Translations under genes and position numbers: made by a program
NCBI GenBank assembly: GCA_934154785.1
Contig: CAKPGL010000006.1
Coordinates: forward strand, 1 to 42,229
From: an uncultured Bacilli bacterium
GTDB lineage: Bacteria; Bacillota_I; Bacilli_A; RF39; UBA660
Length of the DNA stretch: 42,229 nucleotides
Reading direction: 5' to 3'
Shown: positions 7,559 to 15,976 of the stretch, piece by piece
Numbering within the stretch: position 1 is the first letter of the stretch
How the letters are laid out: every line of letters begins with the position of its first letter
The notes under the pieces: model-generated
Told to the model about the DNA's origin: nothing
What the model saw: the letters and a program-made list of their open reading frames with translations, nothing else
Database searches by the model: none

Positions 7559-8957
7559 AATTGATAGTGATAAAGTAAATTCTATTTTAGATAAAATAAA
7601 TTTTATTATTATAATTTGTTTAATAGTGTTAGTACCAATAACTTTCCTTATTAATTATTTTAGTTTATTTCATTTTGGCTCAAGCTTTACTTTTAAAATA
7701 CATCAAGTATTAACATTTATATTACCAATAGAAATCTTCATATATTTTTACAAATTATTTACTAGAAGGCACCGCATCGATATATTTGATCTTTTAATAT
7801 ATTTATTAATTCTATTTGGTATTATATCTACGATATATGCCGAAGATGTTCATTTAGCAATTTGGGGTTCTATATATAGGTATGAAGGCTTAGTTCAAAT
7901 TTGTGCTTATTATATGTTATTTTTAAATAGCAGGTTTATAGATAAGAAAGAATTAATTGTTAAAATTGTAAACAGTTTAATTATTGTAGGTATATTACAG
8001 TTTATTTATTCTTTCTTACAAGTTTTTGTAAGAGGAAGATATATCTATGTTAAGTATGAATATGTTTATTATCGTGCTAGTGGATTTATAGGTCATCCTA
8101 ACATGCTAGGTAGTTATGTAGTATTAACTCTTTTATTAGCATTAGGTATGTATTTTCTTTATGATAAGAATAAGAAGTTTTATTTAATATCATCTATATT
8201 ATTATACATAAATCTTATTTTAGCAGAATCTACAGGACCTTTTTATGGATTTATTTGTGGTTTAATATTTATGTTTGTATATTTATTAAAAAAGAAGAAA
8301 ATACATTTTTCTTCTGTAATAATTACAAGTATGTTAGTAGTGATAGGATTACTTGGTGTAACAATAACTTCCAGAGTTTGGTGTGCAGAAAAGTTTCATG
8401 ATAGGTTCAGAGATGACTTTACAATAACAGGTGACATTAAAGATACTTTTGGGACTATTAAAGAAGTATTAACAAATGGTAATCATTATGTTGATAAATC
8501 AAATGCTGATAATGATGTTCCAGTTAATGTAATTGAACAATATGGATCTAATAGAATTTGGATTTGGTCTAGAAGCTTAAAGTTATTTCCTAAATATTGG
8601 TTACATGGCACGGGTATAGATAATTTTGCTGTTCCGTTTAGTAGAGTGTTAACTGATAAAGATAGGGATACACCACATTTAGCAAATTCTTTATTTGATA
8701 GAGCTCATAATGAGTATTTACATTTATTAATTACTCAAGGCATATTTGCTCTTATTACATATTTAACTTTATTATTATTAATTTTCATTAAAGGAGTTAA
8801 GAGTAAAGATACATTAACTTGGGTTCTATTATTTAGTTTTGTTGGGTATGCTATACAAGCATTTGTTAATATTAGTGTATATAATGTGGCACCATTTTTC
8901 TTTGTAGTAATGGGTATGCTTGTAGGTAGAGAATTAAACAAAGACTCTAATGAATAA
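7548..8957 (+). CDS. O-antigen ligase/polymerase family (Wzy_C) membrane protein
   Basis: A 469-aa polytopic protein with about 12 membrane segments. It has one large outside loop (roughly residues 285-400) ending in GSNRIWIWSRSLKLF and AHNEYLHLLITQG, the signature area of the Wzy_C/O-antigen ligase family (PF04932). Members polymerise or ligate glycans from lipid carriers, and some are protein O-oligosaccharyltransferases. GTG 7548 is chosen because AAAAAGGA lies nine bases upstream; a TTG start at 7524 has no such site. It is the last gene of the operon with the GT2 and GtrA-type flippase. Its substrate cannot be read from sequence. Confidence 0.8.
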   Translation: MKNKIDSDKVNSILDKINFIIIICLIVLVPITFLINYFSLFHFGSSFTFKIHQVLTFILPIEIFIYFYKLFTRRHRIDIFDLLIYLLILFGIISTIYAEDVHLAIWGSIYRYEGLVQICAYYMLFLNSRFIDKKELIVKIVNSLIIVGILQFIYSFLQVFVRGRYIYVKYEYVYYRASGFIGHPNMLGSYVVLTLLLALGMYFLYDKNKKFYLISSILLYINLILAESTGPFYGFICGLIFMFVYLLKKKKIHFSSVIITSMLVVIGLLGVTITSRVWCAEKFHDRFRDDFTITGDIKDTFGTIKEVLTNGNHYVDKSNADNDVPVNVIEQYGSNRIWIWSRSLKLFPKYWLHGTGIDNFAVPFSRVLTDKDRDTPHLANSLFDRAHNEYLHLLITQGIFALITYLTLLLLIFIKGVKSKDTLTWVLLFSFVGYAIQAFVNISVYNVAPFFFVVMGMLVGRELNKDSNE

Positions 8958-8983
8958 AAGTGATTTTTTCACTTTTATTTTTA
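8953..8983 (+). terminator. Terminator of the glycosylation operon
   Basis: 11-bp stem (8953-8963 with 8969-8979) that includes the stop codon of the Wzy-type gene, followed by a T-rich stretch. Confidence 0.7.
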
Positions 8984-8992
8984 GTTTACTTT

Positions 8993-9001
8993 TGATATAA
9001 T
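8993..9001 (+). promoter_or_regulatory. Extended -10 promoter of lepA
   Basis: TGA-TATAAT (8993-9001), 26 bases before the lepA ATG; the -35 is not convincing. Confidence 0.5.
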
Positions 9002-9026
9002 AAACAAAGAAAAAAAGGTGATAAGT

Positions 9027-10826
9027 ATGAAACAAGAAAATATAAGAAATTTTTCTATTATAGCTCATATAGATCATGGTAAAAGTACATTAGCGGATCG
9101 TATACTAGAAATAACTGGTGCTGTAAGTGAAAGAGAAAAACAAGAACAGTTACTTGATAATATGGATATTGAACGTGAAAGAGGAATTACTATTAAATTA
9201 AATGCTGTTCAATTAAAATATAAATATAATAATGAAGAATATTATCTACATTTAATAGATACACCAGGACATGTAGACTTTACTTATGAAGTAAGTAGGT
9301 CTTTGGCTGCATGTGAAGGAGCAATATTAGTAGTAGATGCTGCTCAAGGAATAGAAGCTCAGACTTTAGCAAATCTTTATCTTGCTTTAGAAAATGATTT
9401 AACTATTATACCTGTAATAAATAAAATAGATTTACCTAATGCTAATCCCGATAAAGTAAAAAAAGAATTAGTAGATACGTTTGGTTTTAGTGAAGATGAA
9501 ATTATATTAACTAGTGCTAAAACTGGTGTAGGTATTAAAGAATTAGTAGAGGCAATAATAGATAGAATTCCTAGTCCTAAGGGAAATAGAAAAGATAGAT
9601 TACAAGCTTTAATTTTTGATAGTTATTACGATCCTTATCGTGGAATAGTAACATCTATTTGTGTTAAGAATGGTCAAGTAAAAGTTGGCGATAAAGTACG
9701 TATGATGGCTACAAATAGTGTTTATGATGTAGTGGAGTTATCTGTTGCAACACCTAAAGAAAAGCCAGTAAAAGAATTAGTGGCGGGCGAAGTAGGTATG
9801 TTAAGTGCTAGTATTAAGAGTATTGAAGATGTTGAAGTTGGTGATACAATAACTTTAGATGATATGCCAGCAAGTACGGCATTAGAAGGATATAAACCAA
9901 TGAAATCAATGGTATTTTGTGGATTATATCCAGTAGAATCATCTAGGTATCCAGAACTTCGAGAAGCTTTAGAAAAATTAAAACTTAATGATGCTTCATT
10001 AGAATTTGAACCAGAAACTTCAAAAGCATTGGGATTTGGTTTTAGATGTGGCTTTCTTGGATTACTTCATATGGAAATTATTGAAGAAAGAATAGAAAGA
10101 GAGTTCAAGATTGATTTAATAGCTACTTCTCCTTCTGTTATATATGAAGTAACTTTAACTGATGGTAGTACTATATCTATAGATTCACCAGTTAAGTTAC
10201 CAGATAGACAAAAAATTGCTGATATAAAAGAACCTTATATTAGAACTAACATTTTTGTTCCTAGTGAATATATTGGTGCTATTATGGAATTATGCCAAGA
10301 TAAAAGAGGTAACTATGTATCTATGGAATACTTAGATCCTACAAGAGTTAATATTCATTACGAGTTACCATTATCAGAAATAGTATATGATTTCTTTGAT
10401 AAGTTAAAATCTACGACAAAAGGTTATGCTTCTTTTGATTATGAATTAATTGGTTATAAAAGTAGTAATTTAGTTAAAATGGATATTCTATTAAATGGTG
10501 AAGTTGTTGATGCTTTAAGTGTAATAGTACATAAGGACTTTGCTTATAAACGTGGTAAAGCAGTAGTAGAACAATTACGTAAATTAATACCTAGACAACA
10601 ATTTGAAGTACCAATTCAAGCTTGTATTGGAAATAAAGCAATTGCTAGGGCTGATGTCAAAGCTGTAAGAAAAGATGTTCTTGCTAAATGTTATGGTGGA
10701 GACGTGTCTAGAAAACGTAAATTACTAGAGAAACAAAAAGAAGGTAAAAAAAGAATGAAAATGGTTGGTAGTGTAGAAATACCACAAGAAGCATTCTTAG
10801 CAGTTCTTTCTATGGACGAGGAATAG
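9027..10826 (+). CDS. lepA: Elongation factor 4 (LepA), ribosome back-translocase
   Basis: Translational GTPase of 599 aa, normal length for the family. The G domain shows AHIDHGKSTL (G1, near residues 13-22), RERGITI (G2), DTPGHVDF (G3) and NKIDLP (G4). EF-G-like domains and the LepA-specific C-terminal domain (GGDVSRKRKLLEKQKEGKKRM) follow. It acts on stalled or mis-translocated ribosomes. ATG 9027 is preferred: AAAGGTG lies six bases before it, while the in-frame GTG at 9018 is inside that site. The downstream regulator gene begins two bases after the stop, suggesting co-transcription. Confidence 0.97.
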   Translation: MKQENIRNFSIIAHIDHGKSTLADRILEITGAVSEREKQEQLLDNMDIERERGITIKLNAVQLKYKYNNEEYYLHLIDTPGHVDFTYEVSRSLAACEGAILVVDAAQGIEAQTLANLYLALENDLTIIPVINKIDLPNANPDKVKKELVDTFGFSEDEIILTSAKTGVGIKELVEAIIDRIPSPKGNRKDRLQALIFDSYYDPYRGIVTSICVKNGQVKVGDKVRMMATNSVYDVVELSVATPKEKPVKELVAGEVGMLSASIKSIEDVEVGDTITLDDMPASTALEGYKPMKSMVFCGLYPVESSRYPELREALEKLKLNDASLEFEPETSKALGFGFRCGFLGLLHMEIIEERIEREFKIDLIATSPSVIYEVTLTDGSTISIDSPVKLPDRQKIADIKEPYIRTNIFVPSEYIGAIMELCQDKRGNYVSMEYLDPTRVNIHYELPLSEIVYDFFDKLKSTTKGYASFDYELIGYKSSNLVKMDILLNGEVVDALSVIVHKDFAYKRGKAVVEQLRKLIPRQQFEVPIQACIGNKAIARADVKAVRKDVLAKCYGGDVSRKRKLLEKQKEGKKRMKMVGSVEIPQEAFLAVLSMDEE

Positions 10827-10828
10827 TT

Positions 10829-11359
10829 ATGAAAAAAATCGAAGATATAGATATAATAAATTATATAATTAATAAAGGCGCTACTGCTAAAGAGGTAGCA
10901 GATTATTATGGTGTAAGTTTAAGTACTATAAAAAAACGTTTAGCTAGTATTAAAGATGAATTAAATGATGATTCAGAAATAAAAAATAGTTTACTAACTA
11001 CTATAAGTGTTAACCAAGAAAAAGGTAGACATACAGGTGGTTTATCTAATAATAGTGGTAAAAAAAGAAATGTAGATATAACTTTTATTGTAGATATTGC
11101 TATTAACGCTTTAGCAAATAATTTAACTATAGAAGAATTATCAACTAAATATAGTATTCCTACTTCTACCATTTCTGATTATTTTAAATTGTTAAAGAAT
11201 ACGGAATACCAAATTATTTATGATGACTTGACTTCTTTATTTAATCACCATAAAAACAAATCTTACATAACAAATAATGTTTCACTATTTGCATTACAAC
11301 AAAAGTATTCTAATATGTTAAAAAGCAATGATGAAAAAGATAATAAAAATTTTCATTAA
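10829..11359 (+). CDS. Putative regulator with two SpoIIID-like helix-turn-helix units
   Basis: A 176-aa probable DNA-binding protein. The first unit (residues 8-75) has a helix-turn-helix AKEVADYYGVSLSTIKKRL, an acidic stretch and a basic tail RHTGG...SGKKR. This order recalls SpoIIID, the small mother-cell regulator. The second unit (residues 85-150) repeats the pattern with IEELSTKYSIPTSTISDYF. Such a tandem arrangement would bind DNA as a built-in pseudo-dimer. It follows lepA by two bases, and its 3' end forms the terminator hairpin preceding the first TasA-like gene. Similarity to SpoIIID is by eye; the target genes are unknown. Confidence 0.55.
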   Translation: MKKIEDIDIINYIINKGATAKEVADYYGVSLSTIKKRLASIKDELNDDSEIKNSLLTTISVNQEKGRHTGGLSNNSGKKRNVDITFIVDIAINALANNLTIEELSTKYSIPTSTISDYFKLLKNTEYQIIYDDLTSLFNHHKNKSYITNNVSLFALQQKYSNMLKSNDEKDNKNFH

Positions 11360-11375
11360 CTATTGCTTTTTTTTT
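11321..11375 (+). terminator. Terminator of lepA-regulator unit
   Basis: Stem AAAAGCAAT (11321-11329) with its complement at 11362-11370, an inner ATGAAAA/TTTTCAT pairing, then a run of T. Its T-tract overlaps the -35 of the following TasA-like gene. Confidence 0.75.
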
Positions 11376-11391
11376 ATAAATATTATATTAT
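11363..11391 (+). promoter_or_regulatory. Sigma-A promoter of TasA-like copy 1
   Basis: TTGCTT (11363-11368) and TATTAT (11386-11391), 17 bp apart. The -35 lies in the T-tract of the preceding terminator. The same arrangement is duplicated at 13539-13567. Confidence 0.6.
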
Positions 11392-11419
11392 TTAGACAGT
11401 AAAAGATAGGAGAATTAGA

Positions 11420-12013
11420 ATGAAACAAAAGAAACAAAGAACATTAGCAATATTTGCTTTAGCAATTGCTTTAGTAGCAACAACAATAGCTTATGCAGTA
11501 TTATCTACTACATTAAAAGTAAGTGGTAGCGTAACTAAAAAAGGTGGTACTTGGGCTATAAATATTCAAAATATATCTACTGTAACTACTACTGGATCTG
11601 GTAAAATGACTACCGCTCCAAAAGTAAGTGGTACAACTTTATCATTTGCTGCAGAACTATCTAAACCAGGAGATTCAGTATCATTTACATTTGATATTGT
11701 AAATAATGGTACATTAGATGCAGAAATGATTTATGCAGGATCTGCAGAAATGACTATGAATGGTGTTAGTAGGCGACTCGTTTCTTCTTCAGAAGAAATG
11801 TCTATAAAAAGTGATGATATCATATATGAGCTTGCTAGAAAAAATAGTGCTGGTACTTTTGATACTTCAGCAAATGATTATGTTTTAACTTTAAATGCTA
11901 AAGATAAAATTACATTTAGATTAACATTAAAATATGACCCTAGTGCTTCAAGTGTATCTGCTTCAGATAAAGCACTAACGGTATCTGCAACATTCCCATT
12001 TACACAAGCTTAA
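11420..12013 (+). CDS. TasA/camelysin-like secreted protein, copy 1
   Basis: A 197-aa predicted secreted protein. Residues 2-26 form a SipW-dependent type signal (KKQRTLAIFALAIALVATT, then AYAVLSTTL), with cleavage expected near AYA. The mature part is a beta-rich domain with the TasA/CalY hallmark KPGDSVSFTFDIVNNGT (near residue 87) and a closing ATFPFTQA. Family members build biofilm fibres or act as surface proteases/adhesins; which applies here is unknown. GATAGGAGAA precedes the ATG. It is the first of four paralogues in this window; copies 1 and 2 share promoter and leader, and an IS lies directly after this one. Confidence 0.75.
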   Translation: MKQKKQRTLAIFALAIALVATTIAYAVLSTTLKVSGSVTKKGGTWAINIQNISTVTTTGSGKMTTAPKVSGTTLSFAAELSKPGDSVSFTFDIVNNGTLDAEMIYAGSAEMTMNGVSRRLVSSSEEMSIKSDDIIYELARKNSAGTFDTSANDYVLTLNAKDKITFRLTLKYDPSASSVSASDKALTVSATFPFTQA

Positions 12014-12086
12014 TACCTTTAATTTATTTATATAAGATGGTTGATTGTCAAATAGTGTGTGTAGACACAATAAGTGATGATTAATC

Positions 12087-13388
12087 TTATGAGGCTAACG
12101 CAAAAGCGTTGGCTTTTTTTCTATTAATTTTAATTAATCCTTTACATATCATAATTCTAGCTTTAAATCTTCTAAATGATCTAAATCCAAAAGCTATTCT
12201 TTTTAATACTTTTATAAAATTATTATTTCCTTCAACAAAACCATTGTGATAGTTATTATTAAATGTATTATATATTTTATCCTTGAACTCTATTAAAGTT
12301 TTAATAGATATTTTCATATAATCTGATATTAAACTATTAACATTATTTATTGCATATATAAAAACATCATAATTTTTTTCTCTGATGGATTGAAGTAATT
12401 CTTGGTACTTATAATAAGTAGTTTTTAGTTCAATACTTTGATCTAAAATATAATTAACTACATCAATTTCGGTCATTAAATTAGGAAAACAAGTATATCT
12501 TTTCCACTTTGAACAATCTAATTCATTTCTATCTTTTAAAATTAATTTCCAATATCTTTTCATTTTATTATAAGAATTTTTATTGCTTTTCATAGCACGA
12601 ATTCTAGTTTTGTTAAGTGATTTAGATATTAGTTGAACTAAGTGAAAAGTATCAATGATTATTTGAACATTAGGAAACATTTTTTGTATCAAAGAAACAT
12701 AAGGAGAATACATATCAATAATAATAAATTTTACAGATTTTCTGGCTTTAAAAGAGTAATAACCAAAATATTTTAGTAAACTTAATAACTTTCTATCTTC
12801 GACAATATCAATAGTTTGTCCAGTTTCACCATTGCACATATGAAAACTCATAGCACCATCAGTAGATTTAACAGATTTAAATTCATCAAATGATAGTACT
12901 TGTGGTAAGTAGTTTTTATAAAGCTTTTGAGTATCATAATAAGAATCCATAATCCTTTCAACTGTATTAGGAGAAACATTATTATTTTTAGCTATATCTT
13001 TTTCAGAAATTTTATTTCTTAACTCATTAGCTATTTTCCACTTAGTATTTTTTGATATGAAACATCCATATTCTGTAACATTATCTCTTAATGTAAAAGC
13101 TTTACCACAATGTTTACAAAGATATCTTTGTTTCTTTAATCTAAGAATAGTTTTAAATCTAACGACATCAGGGATTTTAATATTAGAAGTTATAAAGCCA
13201 TGTTTTTCAAAATTATCATCAAAAAGAACTCCACATTTTTCACAACAAATAGGTTGATAGGATAGAGTACCTTCAAATATTTTATGAAATATTCCTTTGA
13301 TTTTTTCTTTATGATAACAATTTTCATAAAATTTAATATTATTATCTTTTAATTCTAACATTTCTATAATATAATTTAATTCAGACAT
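12087..13388 (-). CDS. ISL3 family transposase
   Basis: DDE transposase of 433 aa. The N-terminal zinc-binding part has CXXC pairs (CCEKC near residue 50, CKHC near residue 92) and a helix-turn-helix (EKDIAKNNNVSPNTVERIM). The catalytic domain has Asp in LSFDEFKS, Asp in IIDTFHLVQ and Glu in VEGNNNFIKVLKRIAFGFR, the last a typical ISL3 ending. ATG at 13388 is chosen because GAAGG lies seven bases upstream; a farther in-frame ATG would start at 13406 without a site. Length is normal and no frameshift is seen, so the element may be active. Confidence 0.92.
   Translation of the reverse strand: MSELNYIIEMLELKDNNIKFYENCYHKEKIKGIFHKIFEGTLSYQPICCEKCGVLFDDNFEKHGFITSNIKIPDVVRFKTILRLKKQRYLCKHCGKAFTLRDNVTEYGCFISKNTKWKIANELRNKISEKDIAKNNNVSPNTVERIMDSYYDTQKLYKNYLPQVLSFDEFKSVKSTDGAMSFHMCNGETGQTIDIVEDRKLLSLLKYFGYYSFKARKSVKFIIIDMYSPYVSLIQKMFPNVQIIIDTFHLVQLISKSLNKTRIRAMKSNKNSYNKMKRYWKLILKDRNELDCSKWKRYTCFPNLMTEIDVVNYILDQSIELKTTYYKYQELLQSIREKNYDVFIYAINNVNSLISDYMKISIKTLIEFKDKIYNTFNNNYHNGFVEGNNNFIKVLKRIAFGFRSFRRFKARIMICKGLIKINRKKANAFALAS
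12091..12120 (+). terminator. Plus-strand terminator inside the IS left end
   Basis: Strong stem (12091-12101 with 12106-12116, two G-T pairs) with AAAA loop and a T-run on the plus strand. It lies within the last codons of the transposase. It faces transcripts entering from TasA-like copy 1, not the transposase transcript. Confidence 0.7.
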
Positions 13389-13521
13389 ATAAGTACCTTC
13401 TTTCATGTTTGTTTCTTCACTTACATTGTATCAAGGTTAAACTTATATGTCTTTTATTATGAGAAAAAGTGCATATAATGTTTTACACATTACACACACT
13501 AAAAATTATACAACCTTTTAT

Positions 13522-13550
13522 AAAAAGCAAAAAATGTATTGCTTTTTTTT
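13522..13550 (+). terminator. Hairpin upstream of TasA-like copy 2 (ancestral terminator of copy 1)
   Basis: 9-bp stem (13522-13530 with 13539-13547), 8-nt loop, T-run. Removing the IS would place it about 30 bases after the copy 1 stop codon. Its T-tract overlaps the -35 of copy 2. Confidence 0.65.
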
Positions 13551-13567
13551 TGTAAATATTATATTAT
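13539..13567 (+). promoter_or_regulatory. Sigma-A promoter of TasA-like copy 2
   Basis: TTGCTT (13539-13544), 17 bp, TATTAT (13562-13567). Nearly base-for-base the same as 11363-11391, including the leader to the start codon. Confidence 0.6.
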
Positions 13568-13595
13568 TTATATAGTAAAAGATAGGAGAATTAAT

Positions 13596-14195
13596 ATGAA
13601 TCAAAAGAAACAGAGAACATTAGCAATATTTGCTTTAGCAGTTGCGTTGGTTGCAACAACAGTTGCGTATGCAGCTTTATCTACAACATTAAATATTAGT
13701 GGTAACATAACTAAAAAAGGTGGTAGTTGGAGTGTAGGTATAACAAATTTATCTTCAGTATCTACTAAGGGGACTGGTTCAATGTCTAAAGCTCCAAGTG
13801 TTAGTGGTACAACTTTATCATTTGATGCGAACTTAAAAAAACCTGGTGACTCAGTATCATTTACGTTTGATATTGTAAACAGTGGTACTGTAACTGCAGG
13901 AATGGATGTGGGTAGTGCTAAAATGGCTATTAATGGTATTTCTAGAACCCTTGCATCTTTGTCCGAGATGAAAGTAGTTAGTGACGATATTACATACTTA
14001 CTTGAAATTAAAGATTCCGATGGTAAATTTTATTCTACATACGATCAGGCTTATATTATTTTAGGTGATAAGAACACTAGTACTAATACTAAAACATTTA
14101 AATTAACCTTAACTTGGAATGCAGGCACTAAAATTACTACTGTTAATGATAAAAAATTAACTGTTACTGCTTCATTTCCTTTTGCCCAAGCTTAA
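13596..14195 (+). CDS. TasA/camelysin-like secreted protein, copy 2
   Basis: A 199-aa paralogue of copy 1. The signal region (KKQRTLAIFALAVALVATT, AYAALSTTL) and the following SGNITKKGGSW are almost identical. The KPGDSVSFTFDIVNSGT motif is kept (near residue 86), and the end is SFPFAQA. The middle (residues 110-170) has diverged, with different loops. ATG 13596 is used because TAGGAGAA precedes it; an in-frame TTG far upstream overlaps the promoter. It arose by tandem duplication with copy 1, promoter included. Confidence 0.75.
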   Translation: MNQKKQRTLAIFALAVALVATTVAYAALSTTLNISGNITKKGGSWSVGITNLSSVSTKGTGSMSKAPSVSGTTLSFDANLKKPGDSVSFTFDIVNSGTVTAGMDVGSAKMAINGISRTLASLSEMKVVSDDITYLLEIKDSDGKFYSTYDQAYIILGDKNTSTNTKTFKLTLTWNAGTKITTVNDKKLTVTASFPFAQA

Positions 14196-14221
14196 TATTT
14201 TAAGTTTGGTTATGTGGATAA

Positions 14222-14249
14222 AGGATATAGAAATATATCTTTTTCTTTT
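14222..14249 (+). terminator. Terminator after TasA-like copy 2
   Basis: 8-bp stem (14222-14229 with 14234-14241, one G-T pair), GAAA loop, T-rich tail. Confidence 0.65.
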
Positions 14250-14300
14250 GTTTTGAACATTAATGTTATATAATATAAATTACTAAAGAGAAGTGATTGT

Positions 14301-15401
14301 ATGGTTAAATCGGTATATATACATATTCCATTTTGTAAAACTATTTGTACTTATTGTGACTTTTGCAAAGTTTTTTATAATGATAAGTTTGTTTTAAAGT
14401 ATTTAGATGAACTTGAAAAAGAAATAAAAACTAAATATAAAGGAGAAACAATAAGTACTTTATATATAGGTGGTGGTACACCTAGTTGTTTAAGTCTAAG
14501 TGAACTAGAAAAATTATTTTCCATAATTAGTATATTTAAAAAAAGTAAAGATATAGAGTTTACTATAGAATGTAATATAGAAAGTCTTGATATTGATAAA
14601 ATAAAATTATTTAAAAAGTACGGAGTAAATCGTGTTAGTATTGGTGTACAAAGTTTAAATATTAAAAACATTAAATTTTTAGGTAGACATCATACTAAAG
14701 ATATGGTTATTAATAAAATTTTTCTTTTAAAAGAAAATGGTATTAGTAATATAAATATTGATCTAATTTATGCTTTAAGAAATCAGAGTATTTTAGATTT
14801 AAAAGAAGACTTGGATGAATATTTAAAACTAGGTGTTACTCATATATCTACATATTCTTTAATGATAGAGCCTAATACTAAACTATACATTGATAATATT
14901 AAACCTATAAATGAAGAATTAGATAGTGATATGTATAAATTTATATGTTCTTATTTGAAAGAACATAATTTTAAACATTATGAAATAAGTAATTTTAGTT
15001 TAGAAGGATATGAATCAAAACATAACTTAACTTATTGGAATAATGAAGAGTATTATGGCTTTGGAGTAGGTGCTAGTGGATATATAAATAATATTAGATA
15101 TGATAATACTAGAAGTATAACCACTTATTTAAAAGGCATATATTTAGATAATGAAATATTACTTGATAAGAATGCTACTATTGAAAATGAATTTATTTTA
15201 GGTTTTAGGAAAATTAAGGGTATTAATAAAAATGAATTTAAAAATAAATATAATAAAGAAATATGTGATATAATAGAAATTAAGAATTTATTAAAATTAG
15301 GTAGATTAGAAGAAAATGATGAATATGTTTTTATTCCCGAAAAATATTTATATATTTCTAATTCTATTTTAGTAGATTTAGTTGGAGGTAGTTATGAATA
15401 A
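14301..15401 (+). CDS. hemW: Radical SAM family heme chaperone HemW
   Basis: A 366-aa radical SAM protein. The [4Fe-4S] cysteines are Cys12, Cys16 and Cys19 (IPFCKTICTYCDFCK), the CX3CX2C spacing of HemW and oxygen-independent coproporphyrinogen oxidase relatives. GGGTPS near residue 57 binds SAM. HemW proteins insert heme rather than oxidise coproporphyrinogen and are often misannotated as HemN. GAAGTG precedes the ATG. The HD-domain gene starts inside its 3' end (8-base overlap), so they form one unit. No other heme genes are nearby. Confidence 0.9.
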   Translation: MVKSVYIHIPFCKTICTYCDFCKVFYNDKFVLKYLDELEKEIKTKYKGETISTLYIGGGTPSCLSLSELEKLFSIISIFKKSKDIEFTIECNIESLDIDKIKLFKKYGVNRVSIGVQSLNIKNIKFLGRHHTKDMVINKIFLLKENGISNINIDLIYALRNQSILDLKEDLDEYLKLGVTHISTYSLMIEPNTKLYIDNIKPINEELDSDMYKFICSYLKEHNFKHYEISNFSLEGYESKHNLTYWNNEEYYGFGVGASGYINNIRYDNTRSITTYLKGIYLDNEILLDKNATIENEFILGFRKIKGINKNEFKNKYNKEICDIIEIKNLLKLGRLEENDEYVFIPEKYLYISNSILVDLVGGSYE

Positions 15402-15972
15402 AGTAGATACTTTTAGAACAGAAATTAGATATATAAGAAACGCTAGACTTGTGGATAATATTAAGAAGATGATAGAATTATTGCCAGATTATTTCTTTGA
15501 AATACCAGCATCTTCTACTGGTAAATATCATCCTTCATTTGCATTAGGTGAAGGAGGTTTAGTAAGACATACAAAGGCCGCGGTTAGAATAGGACATGAA
15601 TTACTTGAAAATGAATGTATTGGTAACGTATTTACTAATGATGAAAAAGATATGATAATTATGTCTTTAATAATGCATGATGGATGCAAATCAGGTTTAA
15701 CTAAAGGAGAATATACTGTAGTTAATCATCCTAGTATTGTTGTTAAACTTATTAGAGATAATGCATCAAAATTAACATTAGAAGAAGATGAACTTAAATT
15801 AATTTGTGGTATGATTGAAGCACATATGGGACCTTATAATAAAGACTTTAAAGGTAATACAGTTTTACCTTTACCCTCTAATAAATATCAAAAATTTGTC
15901 CATATGTGTGATTTATTAGCAAGTAAAAAATTCTTAGATATTAAATTTAATAATAATGAAATAGTAGAATAG
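15394..15972 (+). CDS. HD-domain phosphohydrolase-like protein
   Basis: A 192-aa protein of the HD superfamily. The metal-binding residues are visible: His in LVRHTK (near residue 55) and the His-Asp pair in LIMHDGCKSG (near residue 92). A later His (VNHPS, then EAHMG) and Asp (HMCDLLASKK) complete the set. Members hydrolyse nucleotides or cyclic nucleotides; no specific substrate can be deduced. ATG 15394 has GGAGG five bases upstream, within the end of hemW. A small gene follows after four bases. Confidence 0.75.
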   Translation: MNKVDTFRTEIRYIRNARLVDNIKKMIELLPDYFFEIPASSTGKYHPSFALGEGGLVRHTKAAVRIGHELLENECIGNVFTNDEKDMIIMSLIMHDGCKSGLTKGEYTVVNHPSIVVKLIRDNASKLTLEEDELKLICGMIEAHMGPYNKDFKGNTVLPLPSNKYQKFVHMCDLLASKKFLDIKFNNNEIVE

Positions 15973-15976
15973 TCTT

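Larger units (their letters stand above)
12039..13515 (-). mobile_element. ISL3-family insertion sequence, about 1.48 kb
   Basis: One transposase gene lies between imperfect 25-bp terminal inverted repeats. The left end starts GGTTG at 12039; the right end finishes CAACC at 13515. The two ends match at bases 1-5 and again over TAGTGTGTGTA (bases 15-25). A clean 8-bp target duplication is not visible: flanks are TATAAGAT and TTTTATAA. The true borders may therefore differ by a few bases, or the duplication has decayed. The element separates TasA-like copy 1 from what was probably its own terminator (13522-13550). Confidence 0.8.
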
